The notes under the pieces are model-generated. The model was not told the DNA's origin and searched no databases. It worked only from the letters and a program-made list of their open reading frames with translations. Position numbers and translations under genes: made by a program. From Candidatus Epulonipiscium viviparus (GTDB lineage Bacteria > Bacillota > Clostridia > Lachnospirales > Cellulosilyticaceae), in contig NZ_ABEQ01000006.1 in NCBI RefSeq assembly GCF_000171335.1, forward strand, positions 1 through 61,840: a stretch of DNA of 61,840 nucleotides, read 5' to 3'. Positions 1 to 7,959 of the stretch are shown here, piece after piece. Each line of letters begins with the position of its first letter. The stretch's first letter is position 1.

Positions 1-94
1 CTAAAATTTAGTACAAATCTTCTGATAGATATCATTATATAGTAATATATGGAGTATACACAAATTATATGTAAAAGGCAAGTAATTTTTGGCA

Positions 95-133
95 AAAAAA
101 AGAACCCAGGTTTCGGGGGATGAAACCCAGGTT
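95..133 (-). terminator. Left-facing hairpin terminator with no visible gene
   Basis: Read on the minus strand, AACC and GGTTTC pair with GAAACC and GGTT across two TG/TG internal mismatches and a 7-nt loop, and the hairpin is followed by eight T. The same bases form a 21-nt tandem direct repeat starting at 103 and 124 that shares AACCCAGGTT. The T run exists only on the minus strand, yet the first gene to the right is on the plus strand. It could end a small minus-strand RNA or be a chance structure. Confidence 0.45.
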
Positions 134-440
134 GAGGGGGGATTTAGCGATGTACCTCACACTTGGTACAATCATAGTATTGCCACAATTTAGAATTATA
201 TACAACTAAAATAAAAAAAAATTGTATTGTACAGGCAATATATCTAAAAAAAATAAGATGAATTATACATATATGCTAATAAATAATTTATTTGTTTTAT
301 GGACAAGTACTAATTGATTTGATAATATTTAAAAACGAAAAAAACGTTTTGTCTAATAATTAAAAAGAAAAAAATATATTTTTGTGAGTTATATTCAAAG
401 TTATTTAGAAAAAATATGAATAAAGTAAATGTTAAAAGCA

Positions 441-550
441 AACCAAGTTGCGAAATGAAAAATTTCTGATGGTTGACCGGACAGTAAGAGTGATTCGATA
501 TATAACGGTTACAAATTAATTTTGGAGGGTAACATAAATATCGTTGTCCG
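441..550 (+). ncRNA. Candidate structured RNA, two stacked-stem domains
   Basis: Five perfect inverted repeats nest without conflict. Domain 1: AACCA (441) pairs with TGGTT (470) and encloses GAAAT (452) with ATTTC (462). Domain 2: CGGACA (478) pairs with TGTCCG (545), encloses CGATAT (496) with ATATCG (538), and that encloses GTTAC (508) with GTAAC (529), leaving a 16-nt apical loop containing GGAGG. I could not match it to a known riboswitch or ribozyme. It lies about 130 nt upstream of the best promoter for the next gene, so it may be a separate small RNA rather than a 5' leader. The strand is uncertain. Confidence 0.4.
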
Positions 551-682
551 ATGGAGAACCGAATTTTGCACTTGATGTAGTTGCTTGAGTTAATAATACT
601 AAAAATTTGTGTATAAATGATGAAGTTAAGCTAATTATAATATGTAGTGAGGTTGTTTGTTGTATTTATTTTAAGAAAGAGG

Positions 683-711
683 TTGCTATGTGTGATTCCA
701 TTTGTTATTAT
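683..711 (+). promoter_or_regulatory. Sigma-A-type promoter of the GH86-like gene
   Basis: TTGCTA at 683-688, 17-bp spacer, TATTAT at 706-711, giving a transcription start near 718 and a leader of only about 28 nt before the ribosome binding site. Confidence 0.5.
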
Positions 712-745
712 ATACATATAAAACCAATATTTGGAGGAGGACATT

Positions 746-3448
746 ATGAAACTTAGAAATAAATTATTTGCTTTACTTTTATGCGGAGTTGTAGGATTTG
801 GTTCTGTAACAATAACGCAAGCACAAACAGTAAATTTGCCTGCAGAAGTGGAATTAAACCTCAAAGACTTTGCAACTATATCAGAATTAGCAAACAAATA
901 TCCAACCCAGTATTATACATTAGTAAATAGCGATGAAAAAAGAATACGTCGTGTAGAATTTTTAAAAGGGCCTCTTGTTGTGGATGGAGAAGTAACGGTA
1001 GATTTGCCAGCAGATATTATAAAAGCATTAAGATTTTTTGATGATATCAGAATGTCTGGAGAGGGATCTGCCAATACCAAAATTACAATCGTAAATCCCA
1101 AAGGCGAAACAATGGACTGGAAAGGTGGTTCATATGGAAGCGGTACCAAGACAACCAGATATTTAAAAACGAATACGTTGGCAAATACTACCATAGGCTT
1201 AGACAATCCGCTATTAGTCGTTGATGATAATGGGGAGCCGATATATGAAGGCTATAAAATGGTGTTAAAAGGTAATGCAGTGATAAATGAGATGGTTTTA
1301 TATGCGGAGCAGGGCGTTATCAACGAATACGATATTACTGCGTGGACAGTGATAGGAGAAGATAAGCCAACGTTGGATGTAACAGTCGATGTTGATATCA
1401 CAAAAAATCTTAGTATCGAAGGCGAAATAAAATTAGATGAAGACAAATTTAAACGACTACATATAGGAAGCGGGCCGATTTCTAGCTTTGACATGAATAA
1501 AAACACATCTACAGTTGATAAGACCAATAGTATCCCAATGTCTAAATATGGATTTTATCCGGGGCGAGGAACAATTAGATTTGGCCCTCATTTAGAAGAT
1601 ATAAAAGCGGGGCAAGCTCCAAAGTTGACTGCCGATGAAGAAAGGGAAGGATATACAGACTATGCATACCTGGAGAAGCTGACTGTATTTGATCAAGATA
1701 TAGTGGATAAAACCAATAGATTATTTCCATTTACTGGAGATGATTATGTAATGACATTCAATGACTGGCCATCTTGGATGCTAAACGATTCCAACGTGGA
1801 TTTAAGCGCGGGGACTCCCGCAGTTAAGCATTTTGATGCGGCCGCGGAACTGGCAGCAGAAACGATGAGATTGTTAGACCAAAAATATGCCGATGAAGGG
1901 CCGAAATATGTGGAGGTTAAAAACGAGTCTTCGCTTACAAACGAGTGGGAGTATCACAAAACTGAGCCAGATAAGGCCTGGGACTATTTAGCAGATTTTC
2001 ATAATCAGGTTGCGGATGCGGTAAAGGCGGTAGATGAGACAGTCTTAGTGGGTGGTCCATCAACTGCAAGCATGGGGATAGAGGCCGGAGACTTTAATAA
2101 GGCAAGAACGATAATGAAGTTTATGGATGATACCAAAGGTCACCTAGATTTTTATTCGCATCACTTTTATGAGTCGGAGACAGTTGTGTTAAATGATACG
2201 GGTAGTAATAATGTAGGATATACCGATGGAAGGTTAGAGGCAATATTTAGTTTATTTGAAAACCATATGTATCTGACTGACAACGAAAAACCGATTGTAA
2301 TTACGGAGCAGGGGACGTTATATGAGGGAGATGCTGATCGCGACTATTGGATAAAGCTCAAAAATTATAACACATACATGATGACATTTATGAATATGAC
2401 AGATACGGTAGAAATGATGGTACCATATTTGTATGGAGTGAAAAATTGGTTACCAAATTCTAAGGACACACTATATCTGTATGCAAACGCAAATACTGCA
2501 TTAAAAAATCCGACACCTATGATGAACTATTTGGATTTGTGGGATGAATATGCAGGGGCATTTGTACCGGTTAAATCCAATCAATATCGAGTGGATACCA
2601 ATGCAGTTTTGCAGGGAAATAAGCTGTATGTTGCAGTAAATAATATGAATCCGAATCGAGTGAATATTAATTTGGATATCGATACGGGAGACGCAAAAAT
2701 TGTGGATGTAACTCGCAAACACACATATTTGGAGCTTGGAGAGTTGGTGCATGAAGAAATTCCGGTAGAGGATATTACAAATGTGCCTATGCGCGTGGAA
2801 GAGACTAGCATATTTGAAATCACGCTAGATAAGGCACCAGAATTTGAGGAAACGGTGTATCGGAAAACTTATTATGGCGACAAAACTTTGGTGCCTACAT
2901 CTACCACGCCAGTAACATTCAATTTGGAATGTGATACAGAAGATTTAACCGCAGCAAACCTAAGAATCAATATAGCAAGTGATACGTCTGGATTTAAGGA
3001 AGATATGGTAATAAATGTAAATGGATATAGAGTATTGGTAGATTTGGGGCATACGGATCAGCCTGGCAGAATCTATACTTATGTTGATGTTGTAGTGCCA
3101 GCAGAATATGTTAAGGCGGAGAATGAAATTAAGATTACGTTGCCAGCCAATCATGGGTATATTGCCAATGTAGAAATGACAAACGACTACGCAGCTGCCG
3201 CGCCGGTTTCTGAAGATGTACTAGAGCTTGCCACAGAGACGGCTATCGCTATGTGGACTAGAGATAGAATAGCAGAAGTGCCAACGTCTGGATCTAATAA
3301 AGAAGCCTATGATGGATTAATTTTGGCGATTGAGTATGCCAAAGATGTTTGCGAATTTACATTAGCAACAGAAAAGGAAATTACAAAGGCGAGCGAAGCG
3401 CTTGCGAGAATGGTAGAATTAGCCGAAAGAACGCTAATAGCAAAATAA
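746..3448 (+). CDS. Secreted GH86-type beta-agarase/porphyranase-like glycoside hydrolase
   Basis: Predicted exported enzyme of 900 residues that would cut red-algal galactans such as agar or porphyran outside the cell. The start is the ATG 6 nt after GGAGGAGG; an in-frame TTG five codons upstream is less likely because it precedes that site. Residues 1-28 form a signal peptide (MKLRNK, hydrophobic core, then a TQAQT cleavage region). The central part has the TIM-barrel look of family GH86, with NDWPSWM, the candidate acid/base in VEVKNES (Glu394) and the candidate nucleophile in VITEQG (Glu521). Beta-rich segments follow, and the last 60 residues look helical and FIVAR-like. No anchor or sorting signal is seen, so it is probably released. 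The family call rests on motif recognition; exact substrate is unknown. It is monocistronic, with its own promoter upstream and an attenuator-type promoter directly downstream. Confidence 0.7.
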   Translation: MKLRNKLFALLLCGVVGFGSVTITQAQTVNLPAEVELNLKDFATISELANKYPTQYYTLVNSDEKRIRRVEFLKGPLVVDGEVTVDLPADIIKALRFFDDIRMSGEGSANTKITIVNPKGETMDWKGGSYGSGTKTTRYLKTNTLANTTIGLDNPLLVVDDNGEPIYEGYKMVLKGNAVINEMVLYAEQGVINEYDITAWTVIGEDKPTLDVTVDVDITKNLSIEGEIKLDEDKFKRLHIGSGPISSFDMNKNTSTVDKTNSIPMSKYGFYPGRGTIRFGPHLEDIKAGQAPKLTADEEREGYTDYAYLEKLTVFDQDIVDKTNRLFPFTGDDYVMTFNDWPSWMLNDSNVDLSAGTPAVKHFDAAAELAAETMRLLDQKYADEGPKYVEVKNESSLTNEWEYHKTEPDKAWDYLADFHNQVADAVKAVDETVLVGGPSTASMGIEAGDFNKARTIMKFMDDTKGHLDFYSHHFYESETVVLNDTGSNNVGYTDGRLEAIFSLFENHMYLTDNEKPIVITEQGTLYEGDADRDYWIKLKNYNTYMMTFMNMTDTVEMMVPYLYGVKNWLPNSKDTLYLYANANTALKNPTPMMNYLDLWDEYAGAFVPVKSNQYRVDTNAVLQGNKLYVAVNNMNPNRVNINLDIDTGDAKIVDVTRKHTYLELGELVHEEIPVEDITNVPMRVEETSIFEITLDKAPEFEETVYRKTYYGDKTLVPTSTTPVTFNLECDTEDLTAANLRINIASDTSGFKEDMVINVNGYRVLVDLGHTDQPGRIYTYVDVVVPAEYVKAENEIKITLPANHGYIANVEMTNDYAAAAPVSEDVLELATETAIAMWTRDRIAEVPTSGSNKEAYDGLILAIEYAKDVCEFTLATEKEITKASEALARMVELAERTLIAK

Positions 3449-3452
3449 ATAA

Positions 3453-3548
3453 TTGACTTTTGACGCGTTTTGTTATATACTGAAAACATGTTACGAGAGT
3501 ATAGAGAGTAGTGACTTTTTTTATAAAGCCATTGCTCTCTATTTTTTT
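3453..3548 (+). promoter_or_regulatory. Promoter and attenuator leader 1 (MFS-FAD dehydrogenase-Etf operon)
   Basis: Excellent promoter: TTGACT (3453), 17 bp, TATACT (3476-3481). Eight bases later comes GTTAC (3490), at about the start of the transcript. A hairpin from ATAGAGAGTAGTGACTTT (3501) to AAAGCCATTGCTCTCTAT (ending 3541), followed by seven T, is an intrinsic terminator lying before the first gene. GTTAC can instead pair with GTGAC (3511-3515) inside the terminator's 5' arm, a possible antiterminator. The same layout recurs at 9565 and 13477. Confidence 0.75.
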
Positions 3549-3589
3549 GTGCAAAATTTAGCGAAAAAGATATTTTGAAAGGAGATAAT

Positions 3590-4828
3590 ATGGATAGAGC
3601 ATTTATTAAGAAGTATGGGATATTAACATTGCTTGCAGCAGGAGCAGGAATAATTTATCAATTGCCTTACATAAGAGAAACATTTTATGTACCTATACAA
3701 AATGCAATGAATTTGACAGATGCCGAGATGGGTCTTTTGTCATCAGGATATGCAGCAGTTGCGCTAATTTCGTATTTTATAGGAGGTATAGTTGCGGATA
3801 GGTTTTCTGCGAGATATTTGCTTACGTTTTCGTTTTTGATAACAGGGATGTTGGGATTTTGGTTTTCGACATTTCCGAGCTTTACTGTTAGCAGAATAAT
3901 TTTTATATTGTTAGGGGTTTCTACTATTATTACGTATTGGTCGGCATGTATAAAGGCGACTAGAATGTTAGGTTCGGCAGAAGAGCAAGGCAGATTGTTT
4001 GGGTTACAAGAGGGGCTACGAGGTTTGATAAATGCAGTGGTAGTTTTTGGCATGACCTTTGCGTTTAATCAGTTTATTGATGAGGTAGCAGGAACAGCTG
4101 CAGCTATCAGAGTGTGTTCAACCGCTATTATTATAATTGGAGTATTAAACTATATCTTTATAGAAGATACTTCAAGAGAAGAAAAACCAGAATCATTAGT
4201 GGAAATAACAAAAGGTATGTTTCAAACATTACTAATACCTCGGATATGGATATTAGTTGCAATTGTTTTTACAGCCTATAGTGTGTATGGGTTGTTGGGA
4301 TATGTAACAACTTATGCGGTAAGATTTTATGGATTAAGCGCAGCGGCGGCGGCAACCATTGGAGGACTACGGTATTTGCTTCAAGGAGTGGGTGGTATAT
4401 TAGGAGGATTTTTAGCAGATAAAATATCTCGTAGTAAGGTAATAGTTATTGGATGTATAGGTCTTGCGATTTCGTTTGCATTATATCCTATAATTCCAGA
4501 AGGGGCACAATATTTGTCACCAGTTATTATTAACTTCTTCTTTGGATTGATATTTATTTATTTTGTACGCAGTCAATATTTTGCAATACATCAAGATTCG
4601 CATATTTCATTGGGAATGAGCGGGCGTGTGTCTGGAATTACGTCTGCGTTGGGATATGCACCAGATATATTCTTGTATACTATGGTTGGATCTTGGATGG
4701 ATTCGTATGGCAGAAACGGATTTAATATGACGTGGGCATACGCGGCAATTATGGCGACAATATGTATTGTGTTGACGATTATTTTAATGAGGATTAATAA
4801 AAAATTGGATAGTGAGCAAGCAGCATAA
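3590..4828 (+). CDS. MFS transporter, YqcE-like by context
   Basis: A 412-residue integral membrane protein with about 12 hydrophobic helices, the GGIVADRFSARY loop between helices 2 and 3 that resembles the conserved major facilitator motif, and GGFLADKISRSK in the second half. The start is the ATG 8 nt after GAAAGGAG; a TTG 15 nt upstream overlaps that site. It is the first gene after attenuator leader 1 and probably imports the substrate of the cluster. The neighbouring gene types (GlpP-like regulator, EtfA/B, FAD dehydrogenase, SDR, FGGY kinase) match the E. coli ygc cluster, which also carries MFS genes. The substrate is unknown; a sugar acid, polyol or similar small molecule would fit but is inference. 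Confidence 0.75.
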   Translation: MDRAFIKKYGILTLLAAGAGIIYQLPYIRETFYVPIQNAMNLTDAEMGLLSSGYAAVALISYFIGGIVADRFSARYLLTFSFLITGMLGFWFSTFPSFTVSRIIFILLGVSTIITYWSACIKATRMLGSAEEQGRLFGLQEGLRGLINAVVVFGMTFAFNQFIDEVAGTAAAIRVCSTAIIIIGVLNYIFIEDTSREEKPESLVEITKGMFQTLLIPRIWILVAIVFTAYSVYGLLGYVTTYAVRFYGLSAAAAATIGGLRYLLQGVGGILGGFLADKISRSKVIVIGCIGLAISFALYPIIPEGAQYLSPVIINFFFGLIFIYFVRSQYFAIHQDSHISLGMSGRVSGITSALGYAPDIFLYTMVGSWMDSYGRNGFNMTWAYAAIMATICIVLTIILMRINKKLDSEQAA

Positions 4829-4838
4829 GAAATTTGAG

Positions 4839-4867
4839 AGGAACGGGGAAGAATATTCACTGTTCCT
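4839..4867 (+). terminator. Short intergenic hairpin
   Basis: AGGAAC and GTTCCT form a 6-bp stem with a 17-nt loop, followed by TATTATAT, between the MFS gene and the first FAD dehydrogenase gene. The missing T run suggests a processing or partial-termination site. Confidence 0.3.
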
Positions 4868-4891
4868 TATTATATATGGAGGGATAAAAAT

Positions 4892-6178
4892 ATGGATATA
4901 CAAAATGTAATGGCATCAGATGTAGTAGATGAGTCGAAAATGATAGGTAATGCAGAAGGAATTTGCTATGCGGAAACTGAAGAGGATATTATAAACTTTG
5001 TAAAGTGGGTTATAGAAAAGAGCTCGACCATAACTATTCAAGGCTCGAAAACGGGGTTGGTTGGTGGAAGCGTTCCAAATGGTGGATATATTTTAAACTT
5101 GACCAAATATAACAAGATTGAAGCAGGCGATGCAAACAGTATAATAGCGCAGTCGGGAGCAACACTATTAAAGATAGGGCAGTATATTGATAAGCATTTT
5201 TCGAATTTGCGATTTATACCTAATCCAACAGAAAGCAGTGCAACAATTGGAGGCATAGTGTCAAACAATTCGAGAGGATTAAATAGATATGGAGAGGTTG
5301 GGCAATATATAAAAAATATTAAAGTATTGCTAGAAACATTAAAAATAGTTGATATAAAACCAGGTGAGGAATTATTTGATTTAGTAGTGGGTGGAGAAGG
5401 ACTATATGGGGTTATATTAGAAGTTGAATTAGAATTAAGTATAAAGCCGGCAGATATGTGGGCAATAGCATTTTTCTTTGAGGAGATCTTGGAAAGTGCC
5501 AAATTTGTGGATCAGATTAAAGGCTACAAAGAAATAGTTGCCATAGAATTACTGGATAAAAATGTAATAAAGTTGATACAACAACGCAGAGAAATGTCAA
5601 CGCAGCTGGCGCAAGTGCCAGTAATTAATGATAATTATGCTGCAATGATTTATATCGAGATAGAAGGTTTGGAAGAGGATATTATGGCAATGGCGGAGCA
5701 GTTATTAGAAATAGCGGCAGAGTGTAATAGTAATGTAGATGATAGTTGGGTATTTTCGGGATTAGCGGAAATGCAAAAAATCAGGAATCTTAGACATGCG
5801 GCAGTGGAAGTTATAGGAATGGAAATAGAAAAAATAAGATTACAAGATAGTAGAATAATGAAATTATCGAGTGACATTGCAAATAAAAAAACAAGTGCAA
5901 GTGACTTAGTAAAATTTTATTTAGAAGATAAAATAAACATAGAATATTGTATGTTTGGTCATATAGGAAGCCAGAATATACAAGTTAATTTGTTGCCCAA
6001 GACATATTTGGAATATATAGAGAGTGTAAAGTTAATGAAGAAGTGGGCTAAAGATGCTATAAAAGAGGGAGGAAAAATAGTAGCGGAGCAAGGATATGGA
6101 AAGTTGAAACCGTATATTTATGGAAAAGAAATAATGATGCAAGTAGAACAACAAAATAGGAGTGTAGTATTTCAATGA
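4892..6178 (+). CDS. FAD-linked dehydrogenase, GlcD-type, partner of EtfBA set 1
   Basis: A 428-residue cytoplasmic flavoprotein of the FAD_binding_4 (vanillyl-alcohol oxidase) superfamily. Typical sequences are QGSKTGLVGG (about residues 50-59) and NPTESSATIGGIVSNNSRG for FAD binding, and in the C-terminal half FGHIGSQNIQVNLLP, the counterpart of the GHIGDGN motif of GlcD and D-lactate dehydrogenases. It overlaps the following etfB by 4 nt (ATGA), so the three genes are translationally coupled. By analogy with the LctBCD-type lactate dehydrogenase/Etf complexes of anaerobes it would oxidise a 2-hydroxy acid and pass electrons to the Etf; the substrate is not shown by the sequence. It lacks the His-rich CHHHGVG stretch of the second FAD dehydrogenase in this cluster, so the two are not recent duplicates. 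Confidence 0.75.
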   Translation: MDIQNVMASDVVDESKMIGNAEGICYAETEEDIINFVKWVIEKSSTITIQGSKTGLVGGSVPNGGYILNLTKYNKIEAGDANSIIAQSGATLLKIGQYIDKHFSNLRFIPNPTESSATIGGIVSNNSRGLNRYGEVGQYIKNIKVLLETLKIVDIKPGEELFDLVVGGEGLYGVILEVELELSIKPADMWAIAFFFEEILESAKFVDQIKGYKEIVAIELLDKNVIKLIQQRREMSTQLAQVPVINDNYAAMIYIEIEGLEEDIMAMAEQLLEIAAECNSNVDDSWVFSGLAEMQKIRNLRHAAVEVIGMEIEKIRLQDSRIMKLSSDIANKKTSASDLVKFYLEDKINIEYCMFGHIGSQNIQVNLLPKTYLEYIESVKLMKKWAKDAIKEGGKIVAEQGYGKLKPYIYGKEIMMQVEQQNRSVVFQ

Positions 6179-6966
6179 AAATATTAGTGTGTATTAAACA
6201 GGTGCCGGCGTTAAACAACGAAGATGCAGACAAAAACACAGGGCTAATAATTAGAACAGGCGAAATGATATTAAATGCGTATGATTTATTTGCAATAGAG
6301 GCAGCGTTGAGGCTGAAAGATAAATATGCTGTAGAAGTTGATGTAATAACAATGGGGCCAGCATCAGCGAAGGCTGTAATAAGAGACGCATATGCATATG
6401 GAGTGGATTGCGGATATTTATTATCAGATAAAGCCTTTGCAGGAGCAGATGTGTTGGCAACCTCATATGCATTATTTCAAGGAATAAAGATTTTGGATGA
6501 ATATGATCTAATAATATGTGGAAAAAATACGACAGATGGAGATACAGGAATGGTGGGAAGTAGCTTAGCAAAGTGGCTAGAGATACCATATATTCCAAAT
6601 ATAAATCAAATAGTAATAGAAGAGACGGGATTAATGGTAACAGCAGTTAGGGAAAATCATAATGCAGTCATTAGGCTGTATAACAAGTGCGTAATAACAG
6701 TAGAACAAAAAGCGTATTGGCCGCGTGTGCAAAATTTAAAGCTGAAGATAGCAAGTAGGAAAAAAGATATAAGGCATTTGGTGTTGGATGATTTAGAAGA
6801 TAGAGACCCTACACATTATGGAATGAAAGGATCAGCAACGAGAGTTAAAAAAGTATATGCGCCAGTAAATAACTCTCAAAGTCAAATAATGATAGGCGAT
6901 AATGATGATGTGATAGATAGAATAGCCGAAGTAATTAAGCGATCTGTTGAGTGGAGTAAACAATGA
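6175..6966 (+). CDS. etfB: Electron transfer flavoprotein, beta subunit, set 1
   Basis: A 263-residue EtfB-family protein opening with MKILVCIKQVPALN and carrying the family's ICGKNTTDGDTGMVGSSLAKWL segment (about residues 123-144), which contributes to nucleotide binding, and a C-terminal arm. It forms a heterodimer with the EtfA encoded immediately downstream; start and stop codons overlap on both sides. Its role is to take electrons from the adjacent FAD dehydrogenase. Whether the complex is confurcating with ferredoxin cannot be decided by eye. Confidence 0.85.
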   Translation: MKILVCIKQVPALNNEDADKNTGLIIRTGEMILNAYDLFAIEAALRLKDKYAVEVDVITMGPASAKAVIRDAYAYGVDCGYLLSDKAFAGADVLATSYALFQGIKILDEYDLIICGKNTTDGDTGMVGSSLAKWLEIPYIPNINQIVIEETGLMVTAVRENHNAVIRLYNKCVITVEQKAYWPRVQNLKLKIASRKKDIRHLVLDDLEDRDPTHYGMKGSATRVKKVYAPVNNSQSQIMIGDNDDVIDRIAEVIKRSVEWSKQ

Positions 6967-7946
6967 ATAATGATATATGTGTTTATTTAAGAGTAGCAGA
7001 AAAGGAATTATCGAGAGGAAGTTTACAAATATTGGGATTGGGGCAAAAGTTGGCTAAAAAATTAAATTCGAAGATAATAGCAATAATTGCTGGAGACAAA
7101 ACCAAGATTATGAAAGCGACGGATTCTTTGCATATAGATGAAGTATGGTATATCAAAAAAGCGGAAAAAGAGGAATTAGATAATTGTCAGCTAGAAGCAA
7201 AAATGTGTCTGGACAAGATAAAGCCGAGTGTATTATTGATACTAGCAGATGCGGAAGGAAAAATATTAGCATCAGAGTTGGGAGTAATGTTTAGAACAGG
7301 AGTGACAGCAGATTGTATTAAAATAGAAGTGGATGAACTAGGATTATTACAGCAAACAAGACCTGCTTTTGGAGAAAGAATATTAGCAGAAATAATTACT
7401 CCAAAACGAAGACCACAAATTGCAACAATACGAGAAAATGTATTGCCTATAGATGTAGAAAATAGCGAATGTGATATAAAATATATAGCGGTAGATGAAC
7501 AAAAAAGGAGTAAAGAATTTGAAGTTGTTGGGCTACAAAATATAGTACAAATACAAAAAAAATCGATAGAGGATGCTTCAATTTTGGTGGCAATAGGAAA
7601 AGGTGTGTGCCACAAAGCGGAATTGGAGAGACTATATAAGTTTGCAGATAAAATTGGTGCAACAATAGCAGGAAGTAGAGGTGCAGTAGAAGCGGGTTTA
7701 GTTGATGCTGAATATCAAATAGGATTATCTGGAAAAAATGTAAATCCCGAATTATTGATAACCGTTGGAATAAGAGGTTCTATACAATTTTTGGCAGGAA
7801 TTAATAGATGTAAAAATATTATTGCAATAAACAATGATTTGGATGCACCTATTTTGAAAAGAGCAACTTACCCTGTTTGTTCAGATTGGAAATCGGTTAT
7901 AGAGAAATTAGGTAAGAAATTAGAGACCATGGAATTTAATAAATAA
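6963..7946 (+). CDS. etfA: Electron transfer flavoprotein, alpha subunit, set 1
   Basis: A 327-residue EtfA. The C-terminal FAD domain shows the expected run: AGSRGAVEAG, QIGLSGKNVNPELLITVGIRGS, and AINNDLDAPI near residue 285. It lacks the N-terminal ferredoxin-like iron-sulphur extension found in some anaerobic EtfA proteins. It overlaps etfB by 4 nt and is followed after 13 nt by the BCCT gene, so all appear to be in one operon. Confidence 0.85.
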   Translation: MNNDICVYLRVAEKELSRGSLQILGLGQKLAKKLNSKIIAIIAGDKTKIMKATDSLHIDEVWYIKKAEKEELDNCQLEAKMCLDKIKPSVLLILADAEGKILASELGVMFRTGVTADCIKIEVDELGLLQQTRPAFGERILAEIITPKRRPQIATIRENVLPIDVENSECDIKYIAVDEQKRSKEFEVVGLQNIVQIQKKSIEDASILVAIGKGVCHKAELERLYKFADKIGATIAGSRGAVEAGLVDAEYQIGLSGKNVNPELLITVGIRGSIQFLAGINRCKNIIAINNDLDAPILKRATYPVCSDWKSVIEKLGKKLETMEFNK

Positions 7947-7959
7947 GGAGGAATAGGGT

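Larger units (their letters stand above)
1..682. other. Gene-free region upstream of the GH86-like gene
   Basis: No credible coding sequence is visible. Two things stand out and are listed separately: a hairpin followed, on the minus strand, by a run of T, and a nested set of perfect stems at 441-550. The rest is very AT-rich and I see nothing definable in it. Confidence 0.6.

Noticed and set aside
441-550. c-di-GMP or other known riboswitch, or hammerhead ribozyme, from GCAAACC and CTGATGG
   Set aside because: The remaining core sequences do not fit; CTGATGG lacks the correct partner GAAA and cleavage-site placement, and the GEMM-type tetraloop receptor arrangement is missing.
3490-3548. 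TRAP- or HutP-type regulation of the leaders because of GAG/TAG triplets
   Set aside because: The triplets are not regularly spaced and no trp or hut genes are present; the adjacent GlpP-like protein is a better candidate.
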